NCBI GenBank assembly: GCA_902786515.1
Contig: CADADA010000002.1
Coordinates: 141,424 to 205,423 of the forward strand
Length of the DNA: 64,000 nt
Origin: an uncultured Lachnospiraceae bacterium
GTDB taxonomy: Bacteria; Bacillota; Clostridia; Lachnospirales; Lachnospiraceae
Reading direction: 5' to 3'
Shown one piece after another: positions 8,203 to 16,652 of the stretch. The notes under the pieces were generated by a model that was given only the letters and a program-made list of their open reading frames with translations, was not told the DNA's origin and did not search any database. Position 1 is the first letter of the stretch, and every line of letters begins with the position of its first letter. A program made the translations under genes and the position numbers.

Positions 8203-10068
8203 TTATTTACTTAGTTTAACAGATTTTTTTGCCGACCATACGCTGAAATAATTCTTGCCTGATACCTTTTTGTAGGTTCTTATTCTGATGTAATACTTCT
8301 TGCCTTTTTGTAGGTTTTTAATCGTTTTATTGCTACTTTTAGCTCCCTTTACAGTCACTTTTGAAGTAGTTGCAAATGTTTTATCTGTAGAATACTGTAT
8401 CTGGTAGCCGTCAACATTTGCAATCTTGTTCCATTTAAGTATTACTCTGCTTTTGGCATTTGCTTTAACAGACGCAATCTTTGTAGTCTGCGGTAATACG
8501 GTTATGCTAATTGTTTTTGTAACTTTTTTGTAAGTACTATCACCAGAGGTTACTGTTATATTTGCTTTTCCTACAAAGTTTGCGGCTATAGTCACAATTC
8601 CTTTATCGTCAACTTTTACGCTGCTGTTGTCGGATTCAAATGAACACGTTGCACTTGTTGATTTTGCATCAAGAGTAAACTTCTTTGATTTTGCTGAGGC
8701 ATTTTTGGTGTATTCAAATGTTCCCGTTATTTCATTATCTGCTTTATCAAATTCTGCTACATCAGCAGTCGCAAATTTATGTTTACTTGCCCATTGGCTC
8801 GCATTTGAATCCGCATTACAATAAATTGTAAGGTTGCTGCATCCGTTAAAAGCACTATTACCAATGTTAGTAACGCTATCCGGAATTAAAACATCTTTAA
8901 AATTCTTACATCCGCTAAATGCATAATCTTTGATTTCGGTAACACCGGCCGGTATTTCTAGTTTTGTCAATGTATCAATGGCTCTATATGCATCCACACC
9001 AATAATGGCTACACTTTCCGGAATTACTGTTGTTTGGCAGGCATAAAGCAATTCATTTGTGTCGGTTTTTATAATGGCATTGCAGTTATTTCTACTGTCA
9101 TATGTTGTATTTGCTTCATTTACATTAATACTTGTGAGGCTTGAACAACCGTAAAATACAAATGAATCAATTTTTATAACGCTGGCAGGAATTGTAACCT
9201 CCGTTAAGTTGCTGCAGTTTTCAAACGCAGAAACTTTTATTTCTGTTACGCCTTCAGGTATATTAATATTTTTAATAGAACCTAATTTTACAAATGCACT
9301 TTCCCCTATAATCTTTACGCTATCCGGTATAACTGTTGAAGAACATCCGCAAAGCAGCTCATTAGTATCTGTTTTAATAACAGCATTACAATTATTCCTG
9401 CTGTCATATGTCGCATTGGCTTCATCTACAATGATGCTTGTTAAAGAGTTACATCCTTTAAATACTTCCTCTCCTATATATGTAACATTTTTAGGTATAA
9501 CTATCTCTTTTAAAGCTGTACTGTCTTCAAATACTAAAATGCTGATAAATGTTACGCTCTCCGGCAAATCAACCTTCGTCAAACTATTACAATCAGCAAA
9601 TGCACGATCTTTAATAGTAGTTACACCATCAGGGATTGTGACTTTTGTAAGAGAATCACAGAGTGAAAATGTATCTGATTCAATAGTTGTCACACCTTTG
9701 GGTATCTCAATTTCTTTCAGGCTGGCACATCCACTAAATGCAGCTCTTCCAATAGAAGTCACGCTGTCAGGGATTTGTACCTTTACTATATTCTCACAAT
9801 CTAAAAATGCATTTTCACCTATACTTTTCACTTCTAAGCCATCAATTGTAGCAGGAATCACTACTTCAGTATCATTACCTGTGTATCTGCTAATCTCAAC
9901 ATAGGAATTATCAATAATCTGATAATTGAAATCTTCATAAGTCAATGTATCACCATAGGCTGAAATCAAGTATTCTGCATTCGGGATAAAGCCGGTTCCT
10001 GCACATTGAAGTATCATACCTGACGATAGCATTACTACTGCTACTGTTTTTAAAATTTTTTTCCTCAT
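8203..10068 (-). CDS. Secreted BspA-type leucine-rich repeat protein with Fn3-like C-terminus
   Basis: This is a 621-residue exported protein. Residues 1-37 form a signal peptide (RKK, then VAVVMLSSGMILQCAG; the cysteine could also act as a lipobox). Residues about 65-410 are LRR_5 (BspA-like) repeats of about 23 residues with the pattern AFxxCxxLxxVxIPxxVTxIG. Two islands break the repeats and are near copies of each other: each has a TYDSRNNCNAxIKTDTNELL core, around residues 218 and 315. Residues about 440-525 resemble a bacterial Ig-like domain, and the last 90 are a fibronectin type III-like domain (ILKWNKIANVDGYQIQYS). No LPXTG motif is present, so wall anchoring is unclear. BspA-like proteins often bind host or matrix proteins; that role is inferred. 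Confidence 0.88.
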   Translation of the reverse strand: MRKKILKTVAVVMLSSGMILQCAGTGFIPNAEYLISAYGDTLTYEDFNYQIIDNSYVEISRYTGNDTEVVIPATIDGLEVKSIGENAFLDCENIVKVQIPDSVTSIGRAAFSGCASLKEIEIPKGVTTIESDTFSLCDSLTKVTIPDGVTTIKDRAFADCNSLTKVDLPESVTFISILVFEDSTALKEIVIPKNVTYIGEEVFKGCNSLTSIIVDEANATYDSRNNCNAVIKTDTNELLCGCSSTVIPDSVKIIGESAFVKLGSIKNINIPEGVTEIKVSAFENCSNLTEVTIPASVIKIDSFVFYGCSSLTSINVNEANTTYDSRNNCNAIIKTDTNELLYACQTTVIPESVAIIGVDAYRAIDTLTKLEIPAGVTEIKDYAFSGCKNFKDVLIPDSVTNIGNSAFNGCSNLTIYCNADSNASQWASKHKFATADVAEFDKADNEITGTFEYTKNASAKSKKFTLDAKSTSATCSFESDNSSVKVDDKGIVTIAANFVGKANITVTSGDSTYKKVTKTISITVLPQTTKIASVKANAKSRVILKWNKIANVDGYQIQYSTDKTFATTSKVTVKGAKSSNKTIKNLQKGKKYYIRIRTYKKVSGKNYFSVWSAKKSVKLSK

Positions 10069-10090
10069 ACTTCATCTTTCCTTTCCCTAA

Positions 10091-10125
10091 AATGAAATGG
10101 CATATAATTGTTATGCCATTTCATT
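10091..10125 (-). promoter_or_regulatory. Perfect 14-bp hairpin in the LRR gene 5' UTR
   Basis: AATGAAATGGCATA (10091-10104) and TATGCCATTTCATT (10112-10125) form a perfect stem with a 7-nt loop, 22 bp before the start codon of the LRR gene. No T-run follows on either strand, so it is not a simple terminator. It could control translation or stability of the mRNA, or be a protein-binding palindrome. Confidence 0.5.
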
Positions 10126-10224
10126 ATTCTGATAGTTGATTATTTGATTTTGTTTTATGATATTTTTTATCACCCCTTTGATGGTTATTTGAAATGTGTC
10201 AAAAGCTATTTGTTTATATTAATT

Positions 10225-10253
10225 ATTTTACATTATTTCATTATGTTTGTCAA
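10225..10253 (-). promoter_or_regulatory. Promoter of the LRR surface-protein gene
   Basis: A consensus TTGACA (10248-10253, minus strand) with a 17-bp spacer to TAAAAT (10225-10230). The predicted start near 10218 gives a 5' UTR of about 150 nt that contains the 10091-10125 hairpin. Beyond this promoter and the two hairpins, I see nothing else in the gene-free stretch 10069-10441. Confidence 0.7.
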
Positions 10254-10357
10254 TATTTGGTTGAATTATTTGTAATGTTTTGTTAAATTTTGGTTAAGAC
10301 ATATTTTGTATATTATTCTAAGTCGAATAAAGCATTTTTGAAAATCTGAACAATTAC

Positions 10358-10393
10358 AAAAAGCGAAGAAGCCTTTAAAACCTCTTCACCTTT
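10358..10393 (-). terminator. Terminator of the Rpn-family gene
   Basis: As minus-strand RNA the arms 10393-10381 and 10371-10359 pair over 13 positions with three G-U wobbles around a 9-nt loop, followed by Ts. The plus-strand RNA would have three mismatches, so the structure belongs to the gene that ends at 10442. Confidence 0.65.
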
Positions 10394-10441
10394 GTATAAG
10401 TTCATTATCCAAAGTGTAATAATACACCCTGTGCCCGATTA

Positions 10442-11587
10442 TTAGCCTTCAACACCTACGATATAATTGGGTAATGATATATTTTTCATTTTTAAATAGT
10501 CAATTATTTCAATAATTTTCTTATCCTGCTGTGCTATTACATTATCCTTCTCTTCTATCACATTATCCTTCTGTGCTATCATCTCCCTTAACTTTTCGTT
10601 ATCATGCTCTATCGATATTCTATCTGTCTCTGCCAAAATACTTGAAAACATAGTAAGCGCCTCCTCCGGATCCTGCATGAATTCTATGAGTTCTACTAAT
10701 ATCTCCTGAATCCATGGGTATTTTCCTGCCAGTTCCAATAATTCTTCTTCGCTTTGCAAACAAAACAATTTCAGCCATATGGATAATTCGTATGTACAAC
10801 ATTTTTTGAATTCATCTTCGGTCATCTCTCCTGATTTTATGGATTCTATATCTACAGAATAATCATTATTCTTGAAAACGTCAAGTGCCACGATGTACAA
10901 TTCCTGAATAGTATACATTTCTATATCTTCGTCAAATTTGAACTTTCCATGGAACAAGAAACGTTTATTCAGACTCGGTTTTTTAAATTCACTCGTCGTC
11001 TTTTCGAATATGACGATTGTATAAGCCTTTCCTGCTTTGTTATAATCAAACTCTTTTCGATATTTGCTTTTTAAATGACATTTCATATAGTTGACTAATT
11101 CAGCGGAATAGAATGAAAACCTATTTCCTGTAAAATCATAAGGGTTCTTCTGTGCCTCAAGGTTTGCGAGGCTGTCATATTCCATCTCTACAACTATGTC
11201 AAATATCACCCCGGGTGTCTTTTCTGAAATGTTTTTCGTATTATTTAATACATCTACAATCTTCACATCAAATCCAAGGATAGATGTCAGCAGACTGGTC
11301 AGCCTGTCAGGATGGGTTTTAAAATCAAAAATCTTTTTAAAAACCGAGTCATACATCAAAGGCAGGGTTTTCTTTCCCGTTATACATTTAATAAAGTTTT
11401 CATAAAGCACGCTGTTTTTCTTAAGTTCATTAAGTTTCTCTAATTTTTCGGAATCTTTCTGATAATAACAGATAACATCTTTCTCTGTTTTAAATTGAAA
11501 GCATTCAAAGGAAACTGCAGAAGGTACAGTAGAATAATCTTTAAGAATAAAAAGACTATCATGTGAAGTTAACATAGAATTCTTCAA
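10442..11587 (-). CDS. Rpn/PD-(D/E)XK nuclease family transposase-like protein
   Basis: This 381-residue protein belongs to the PDDEXK_2/Rpn group, which is common and often multicopy in Lachnospiraceae. The family signature starts near residue 78 (MYDSVFKKIFDFKTHPDRLTSLLTSILG). It is followed by the nuclease core strand pattern FDIVVEMEYDSLANLEAQ, whose Asp, Glu and Gln are the likely active-site residues. The C-terminus (about residues 325-370) is a coiled coil with repeated KDNVIxEKD-like heptads. Rpn proteins can be recombination-promoting nucleases; function here is unproven. The start is TTG with AGGAG 8 bp upstream. An ATG nearer that site opens a different frame that closes after ten codons, and an in-frame ATG lies at codon 5. 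Confidence 0.82.
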   Translation of the reverse strand: MKNSMLTSHDSLFILKDYSTVPSAVSFECFQFKTEKDVICYYQKDSEKLEKLNELKKNSVLYENFIKCITGKKTLPLMYDSVFKKIFDFKTHPDRLTSLLTSILGFDVKIVDVLNNTKNISEKTPGVIFDIVVEMEYDSLANLEAQKNPYDFTGNRFSFYSAELVNYMKCHLKSKYRKEFDYNKAGKAYTIVIFEKTTSEFKKPSLNKRFLFHGKFKFDEDIEMYTIQELYIVALDVFKNNDYSVDIESIKSGEMTEDEFKKCCTYELSIWLKLFCLQSEEELLELAGKYPWIQEILVELIEFMQDPEEALTMFSSILAETDRISIEHDNEKLREMIAQKDNVIEEKDNVIAQQDKKIIEIIDYLKMKNISLPNYIVGVEG

Positions 11588-11646
11588 ACATTACTCCTCC
11601 TCTATATGTTTATTATTTATCACAACTTTTATGTGATGTATTTATC

Positions 11647-11925
11647 TTAAATTATAACTTTTATTTTGTCAATACTTATTTGGAACTTTTTGATTTTTGT
11701 TATAAGGTTCACCTCCGGTGTAATATTATTTTTTATGTTTCCTTTATAAATATATCCCTGTTGTTTTATCATAAGCTGACCATAGTACTGTCCCCCACAA
11801 TTTTCCCCAAAATCTTTTGGAAAAAAAAATTCTTTTATATCTCTACTTATTTTCTCTGCCAGCATATGAGCTATATGATATGTTGAGCCTTTATGACTTT
11901 GACCATGTATAATTACTATCTCCAT
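11647..11925 (-). pseudogene. Truncated flavodoxin-like NAD(P)H:FMN oxidoreductase fragment
   Basis: The first 45 residues (MEIVIIHGQSHKGSTYHIAHMLAEK) are the FMN phosphate-binding loop and first helix of the multimeric flavodoxin/NADPH-dependent FMN reductase family. A good GGAGATAAT ribosome site precedes the ATG. After the FPKDFGENC segment, the expected Cys-rich loop and the rest of the about 170-200-residue domain are missing. The remaining 45 residues are lysine- and isoleucine-rich and look like out-of-frame or decayed sequence. The gene is therefore probably a remnant, although a 92-residue product would still be translated. Confidence 0.7.
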
Positions 11926-12029
11926 ATTATCTCCATTCGATTTTTCAAATTTTCACTTTCCATTGTACCACTTTCATTCCTTGTATTCTACTATATTTTC
12001 TAATGTGTATATTTTTGAGCTTCCGAAAA

Positions 12030-12537
12030 TGATAGGTAGGATTTTGGATCCATCTACGTATGGAATTCAAGAAATTCAAAAATGATTCGTAGGTTTTTGG
12101 TTCCATCTACGTATAGAATTCAAGAAATCCGAAAATGGTTCGTAGGACTTGAGCATCTCCTACGTATCAATTTCAGAAAATATAAAAATGATACGTAGAA
12201 TTTTGGCTCAGCCTACGTATCATTTTCAAGAAATCAAAAAATGATTCGTAGGTTTTTGGCATCTCCTACGTACCAATTTGGCATCTCCTACGTACCAAAT
12301 TCAATAAATCTCAAAAAGGTTCGTAGGACTTGAGCATCTCCTACGTATCAATTTCAGGAAATATAAAAATGATTCGTAGGTTTTGGACTCCACCTACGTA
12401 TCAAATTCAAGATATCAAAAAATGGTACGTAGGTTTTGTTCACCGCCTACCTACATTTTATTAGAAAAATCAAAACCATACGTAATATAGCTGTAACGCC
12501 TACGAATTTATTTCGGGAAAATTTAAAATAGTACGTA
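12030..12537. repeat. Array 1 of phased 53-bp units with paired TACGTA-like sites
   Basis: Ten units start at 12030, 12083, 12136, 12189, 12242, 12317, 12370, 12423, 12476 and 12529. Every step is exactly 53 bp except one of 75. Each unit has a left site (TACGTA, TTCGTA or TAGGTA, then G) and a right site (CTACGTA) whose centres are always 22 bp apart; the next left site follows 31 bp later. The 75-bp step is 53 plus a 22-bp duplication that adds a third site at 12289 in phase. Linkers are A-rich. Units 3 and 6 are nearly identical, so a block of units was copied. No long ORF fits, and together with its flanks it fills the 636-bp gap 11926-12561, downstream of queH. Confidence 0.9.
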
Positions 12538-12561
12538 GTGAAATGATACTTCTTCTTTGTA

Positions 12562-13176
12562 TCATCTCTCATTCTTACTAAACACGCACCCGCAGTAGTC
12601 CTGTCTGTACAAACCGTATTCTGCCGACAATTCCACCGAACGCTTATATCCATTTTTCTTCTTAAAATCCGAACACAGATAGCGGACACCATACTCTTTT
12701 TCGAGCATCAATCCAATCTCATTTAATTTTGCTGCATTTTTTAACGGACTAATAGAAAGAGTCGTTGTGAAATAATCAAAATTTCCTTTTACTGCGTACA
12801 ATGCTGCCTCGCGAAGACGCAGCTCATAACATCGAAAACACCGCTCTCCTCCTTCAGGGATATGCTCGTATCCCCTGACGGCTTCATAAAACCTTTCCGG
12901 TTCATAGTCCGTACTTATAAGCTTTATCGGATTCCTGGCAGGAAGATTATCAATAAGCTTCTGCTGCTCTTTTATTCGGTATTCATATTCTTCTTTTGGA
13001 AATATATTAGGGTTATAATATAACACTGTGATACTAAAATATTCAGATAAATATTCAAGAACATAGCTGCTGCAGGGAGCGCAACAGCTATGTAGTAACA
13101 ATGAGGGTACGAAATCCTCAACCTGTATGTTTTCAATTAACTTATCCAGAACCTTTTGATAATTTATATTATTCAT
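12562..13176 (-). CDS. queH: Epoxyqueuosine reductase QueH
   Basis: QueH catalyses the last step of queuosine synthesis, reduction of epoxyqueuosine in tRNA to queuosine, replacing QueG in many anaerobes. The 204-residue protein has the family's conserved cysteines: adjacent Cys31-Cys32 in LLLHSCCAPCSS, Cys113 and Cys116 in ERCFRCYELR, and a C-terminal DYCGC. These bind an iron-sulfur cluster and a second metal. GGAGG lies 10 bp before the ATG. A small hairpin, ATGATAC/GTATCAT at 12543-12565, overlaps its stop codon and may be part of its 3' end, after which the 53-bp array begins. Confidence 0.93.
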   Translation of the reverse strand: MNNINYQKVLDKLIENIQVEDFVPSLLLHSCCAPCSSYVLEYLSEYFSITVLYYNPNIFPKEEYEYRIKEQQKLIDNLPARNPIKLISTDYEPERFYEAVRGYEHIPEGGERCFRCYELRLREAALYAVKGNFDYFTTTLSISPLKNAAKLNEIGLMLEKEYGVRYLCSDFKKKNGYKRSVELSAEYGLYRQDYCGCVFSKNER

Positions 13177-13196
13177 ATAAAAAGTGCCTCCAAGTT

Positions 13197-13649
13197 CTAA
13201 AAATACTTTTTACTGCCCCACAGATTGCTTTTCTTTAAATCCAGATATTCATTGTAAGCTTTTTCTAAGATTTGTTTTTCATTAGAAAACTTAAGTAAAT
13301 GATAAGCTTCATGAAACTTATAATAACCGGAATCAAAGAAATATTCTTCCCGTTGTGGTTTACTATAATAGCTATCTGCCATCATCAGATACCAATGCAC
13401 CTCTTTATTCACAACATCCTGAGGTGTCATGAACGAATATTGACTTTTGCCAACATACTTAATGATGGAAGCACAAACACCTGTCTCCTCTCTTACCTCA
13501 CGCAGTGCGGTTTCTTTATACTCTTCGCCCTGCTCTACTGTGCCTTTTGGAAGAACCCAGCCTTCGTACTTATTCTTGTAATTCTTATACAAGACCAAAA
13601 TCTTGCCACGAAATATAACCACACCCCCACAGCTCGTTGCTTCAACCAT
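13197..13649 (-). CDS. Nudix hydrolase
   Basis: This 150-residue Nudix-fold pyrophosphohydrolase carries an intact Nudix box from Gly36 to Val58: G, five residues, Glu42, seven residues, then REVREETGV. Glu54 and Glu55 should bind the catalytic magnesium. The opening segment ATSCGGVVIFRGKILVLYKN and the WVLPKGTVEQGE context resemble the diadenosine tetraphosphate hydrolase/MutT-like group, but the substrate cannot be read from sequence. It has a GGAGG 7 bp before the ATG and lies 20 bp before queH, so the two are likely co-transcribed. Confidence 0.9.
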   Translation of the reverse strand: MVEATSCGGVVIFRGKILVLYKNYKNKYEGWVLPKGTVEQGEEYKETALREVREETGVCASIIKYVGKSQYSFMTPQDVVNKEVHWYLMMADSYYSKPQREEYFFDSGYYKFHEAYHLLKFSNEKQILEKAYNEYLDLKKSNLWGSKKYF

Positions 13650-13739
13650 CGTAAAGCCTCCTGTTCTAATGGTGTGTCATAAAAAATAGACCTAGCAAAA
13701 TTATATCGCATTTTAAGGGCAGGTGCAACAGTTTTGTAA

Positions 13740-15299
13740 TCAGGATGCAAAATACGTATCAAATACTTCTCTCGCTGCCGGAACTGCCCATGTTGAGCCT
13801 GCAGGCATGTCCTCCATAACAACACAGATCGCCAATTTCTTTGTTCCATTTTCCGCATATCCCATAAAAAGAGAATGTGAATTATCACTTGAATCAAATT
13901 GCGCCGTTCCGGTTTTTCCATACGCATCATATTCTGATGACTGAAGCTTTGTACCTGTTCCATAGGATACGACAGCACCCATAAACTCTGATAAAGTCTT
14001 TGCTTCTTCAGCACTGAAAAGAGTCTTTGCTTTTTCAGACTCATATTGTTTTACAGTTCTGCCATCAACATTCTCTACATGGTCAATCATATAAGGTCTC
14101 ATAAGTACACCGTTATTGGCTACAGCCGAAGCAATTAGTGACAAATGCAACGGTGTTACCTGTGTTTTTCCCTGACCGATAACTGTCTGCATTATTTCAA
14201 ACGTAGATGATTTTTCGTTAAGCTCAAAATCACTTTTAGCATAAGTCATGGAAAACGGCAAATTACTGTTAAATAACAAATCTTTACATAAATGTTTGTA
14301 TTGTGTCATATCCAGAGTAAGTCCAATATTTGCAAATGAGGAATTACACGAATACGCAAATGAGTCAATCAATGACTCATGACCATGCACATTTCTATTA
14401 TAGCAATCGATTGAATATTCTCCTCTGGTCAGTGTTCCGGAACAATCGAATGAATAATTAGAATAATCACCCGGATGTTCGTGAATGTATTCCAACAGAG
14501 TAAATACTTTAAACGTTGAACCCGGAGGGTATAATCCATTTGTTGCTCTATTTAAGAGACATGTATTTCCCTCCTCGCTTACAATATAATCCCAGTCGGA
14601 TTCGATGGTGTTTGGGTCAAAATCCGGTTTTGAAACCATAGTCAGAATCTTACCGGTTGCAGGGTCAATAGCGATAATGGCTCCTTTATTATTTCCAATT
14701 GCCGAATAAGCACTTTGCTGAAGATTAACATCCAATGTTGTGATAACTGAATCTCCCGGATGCTGATTGCCAAACAAATCATCTTTAATCTGTAAAAGCA
14801 AGCCGGCATTCGATGTAAGGAGTTTAAAGTTGGCTGCAAGCTCCAATCCTGCTTTTCCGTTACAATTATACCCCACAGCGTGGGCAAATAAATCTCCATA
14901 TGGATAGATTCTGCTCTTACTTCCATCTTCATTAGTTATGGATTTTGCCAATACTTCACCATTAGACGCACGTATTTCGCCGCGATATACAGATTTATCC
15001 AATATCGTCTGACGTTTATTGTAATTGTTATTAATAACTTCATCTGCATCTTTATATTCAAAATATACAAGATAGCCTATCATTCCAAGAAAAAGAATCG
15101 TAAATAAAATGGTCTGATTCAGAATAAAACGATTAAAATTCTTCTTTTTAGGAGTTCTTTTTATTTCAGACTGCTTTTTAGGATTTTGGCGAACCTCTTC
15201 ACTTTCAATATCTCTTTCTTCACGGTCAGAATAATCAATCAGAGACTCGTCCAATATTTCAAAAGAATCATCAAAAAAATCTTCATTATTCTTCATCAT
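13740..15299 (-). CDS. Penicillin-binding protein 2-type D,D-transpeptidase
   Basis: This peptidoglycan transpeptidase, about 519 residues, has a cytoplasmic acidic N-terminus (about 75 residues), one membrane anchor (LFTILFLGMIGYLVYF), a dimerisation domain, and a C-terminal transpeptidase domain. The catalytic motifs are intact: STFK near residue 261 (active serine), SCN (YSCNSSFANIG) and KTG (YGKTGTAQFD). It overlaps the upstream FtsW/RodA-like gene, the standard SEDS polymerase plus class B PBP pairing. GAGGAGG precedes three consecutive ATGs; the second (15299) or third (15296) has the best spacing. Whether the pair serves elongation, division or sporulation cannot be told. Confidence 0.92.
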   Translation of the reverse strand: MMKNNEDFFDDSFEILDESLIDYSDREERDIESEEVRQNPKKQSEIKRTPKKKNFNRFILNQTILFTILFLGMIGYLVYFEYKDADEVINNNYNKRQTILDKSVYRGEIRASNGEVLAKSITNEDGSKSRIYPYGDLFAHAVGYNCNGKAGLELAANFKLLTSNAGLLLQIKDDLFGNQHPGDSVITTLDVNLQQSAYSAIGNNKGAIIAIDPATGKILTMVSKPDFDPNTIESDWDYIVSEEGNTCLLNRATNGLYPPGSTFKVFTLLEYIHEHPGDYSNYSFDCSGTLTRGEYSIDCYNRNVHGHESLIDSFAYSCNSSFANIGLTLDMTQYKHLCKDLLFNSNLPFSMTYAKSDFELNEKSSTFEIMQTVIGQGKTQVTPLHLSLIASAVANNGVLMRPYMIDHVENVDGRTVKQYESEKAKTLFSAEEAKTLSEFMGAVVSYGTGTKLQSSEYDAYGKTGTAQFDSSDNSHSLFMGYAENGTKKLAICVVMEDMPAGSTWAVPAAREVFDTYFAS

Positions 15300-16638
15300 C
15301 ATAATCCTCCTCATCTTCCGGTTTGGTTTTTTCAGGCTGTGACGGAATGCTGATACATATTCCCTGTATTATGGCAAATGTAATCAATGTACAAAGCACA
15401 GAACTTCCACCGTAACTGACCAGCGGGAGCGTCACTCCTGTAGATGGAATGAATTTGATGGCTCCGCCGATTGTAAGTACCGTCTGAACAGTGTATGTTA
15501 CTGCCATGCCAAATGCAACAAGTTTATAAAATAATCCGGGATGCAACATAGCGATTTTAATATAAATCAAAAACGTACTAAGGCAAATCAAAATTAATGA
15601 TATGGCAAAAAAACCTCCAAGCTCTTCCGCTATCGCAGAAAAGATAAAATCCTGTGTAACCACTGGAATAGATGTTGGAAGACCTTTATAGAGTCCCATA
15701 CCAAGCCAGCCACCCGTGCCGATGGCAAAAAGTGACTGTGCCACCTGATAACCTTCGTTATCGATGACACTCCACGGATCCCTGAATGCAAGAACTCTGA
15801 TTCTTACATGTGAAAACAGCCTGTAAGCAATAAGTGATGCAACGGTTCCGCCTGCAAAACCACAGCCTACCCATAGTAGCTGGCCTGTTGCCACATAGAG
15901 CATTGCCACATAAACTACAAAAAAGATGAGTGCACTTCCCAAGTCACTCGAAAATACAAGAATAATCACATGCATTCCGGCAAAGACTCCGGATATCACG
16001 ATTCTCTTAAAACTCTGACTCTTGCTTAAGAAGGCTGCAAGAAACAGCACATACAGAATCTTAACAAACTCTGATGGCTGAAACGCAAAAAAACCAACAT
16101 TAATAGATATTTTTGCTCCATAGGTAATTCTTCCCATCACAAGCACTACTCCGAGCATCACAATTCCTGCAATACAGTATAGCCATGTCAGATAAGGAAT
16201 GTTTTTCAATATTTTTATAAGTACAGGAATAAAGAAACATATTATCGTGGTAGCAGTAACGATAATAAACTGTTTGTAAGCATTTTCATATGACAGTCTG
16301 GTAAGAGCTATAAAACCTATACACAGGAGCATATACATATTATTTAAAAGCGCCTTACTTATTTTTTTCCTATACGTCAGCAAAAATATACCTTTCGTGA
16401 TAGAAAAATATAATACCTGAGCCAGATACAGCACAATAATTTTTTTCTCTTTAACATTGATGAAAATAATGGTGTATGCAATAAAATGAATCATATACAT
16501 AATAGCAGACTGCAAACGCAGGGCAGCAGGATTTGAATTAACCTTATTTCCTCTCAGCACCATAAAGGAGCAGTATGTGTAAAAAACGATTAAAAGTATT
16601 AATGCATACTTTGCCATTGCCGTTAATATCGCTGTCAA
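15286..16638 (-). CDS. SEDS-family peptidoglycan glycosyltransferase (FtsW/RodA/SpoVE)
   Basis: This polytopic membrane enzyme polymerises lipid II into glycan strands. The 450-residue protein has about ten hydrophobic segments and the family signatures FFAFQPSEFVKILYVLFLAAFLSK, FSSDLGSALIFFVVYVAMLYVA and, at the C-terminal end, FIPSTGVTLPLVSYGGSSVL. The SDLGSA aspartate is the usual catalytic candidate. It begins with TTG, 6-7 bp after GAGGTGAT; no upstream ATG fits. The gene overlaps the PBP gene, so polymerase and transpeptidase should be made together. It ends with an acidic EDEEDYDDEE tail. Confidence 0.93.
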   Translation of the reverse strand: MTAILTAMAKYALILLIVFYTYCSFMVLRGNKVNSNPAALRLQSAIMYMIHFIAYTIIFINVKEKKIIVLYLAQVLYFSITKGIFLLTYRKKISKALLNNMYMLLCIGFIALTRLSYENAYKQFIIVTATTIICFFIPVLIKILKNIPYLTWLYCIAGIVMLGVVLVMGRITYGAKISINVGFFAFQPSEFVKILYVLFLAAFLSKSQSFKRIVISGVFAGMHVIILVFSSDLGSALIFFVVYVAMLYVATGQLLWVGCGFAGGTVASLIAYRLFSHVRIRVLAFRDPWSVIDNEGYQVAQSLFAIGTGGWLGMGLYKGLPTSIPVVTQDFIFSAIAEELGGFFAISLILICLSTFLIYIKIAMLHPGLFYKLVAFGMAVTYTVQTVLTIGGAIKFIPSTGVTLPLVSYGGSSVLCTLITFAIIQGICISIPSQPEKTKPEDEEDYDDEE

Positions 16639-16652
16639 AAAATCACCTCTTC

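Noticed and set aside
9209..9904. A 231-codon open frame opposite the LRR gene
   Set aside because: Periodic because it is antisense to the leucine-rich repeats; no initiation signals.
12030..12537. Array 1 considered as a CRISPR array
   Set aside because: Linkers are related to each other rather than unique, the unit is 53 bp, and no cas genes are adjacent; the same holds for array 2.
12447..12692. Minus-strand open frame overlapping array 1 and queH
   Set aside because: It runs through the repeats and out of frame through queH, with no start signal of its own.
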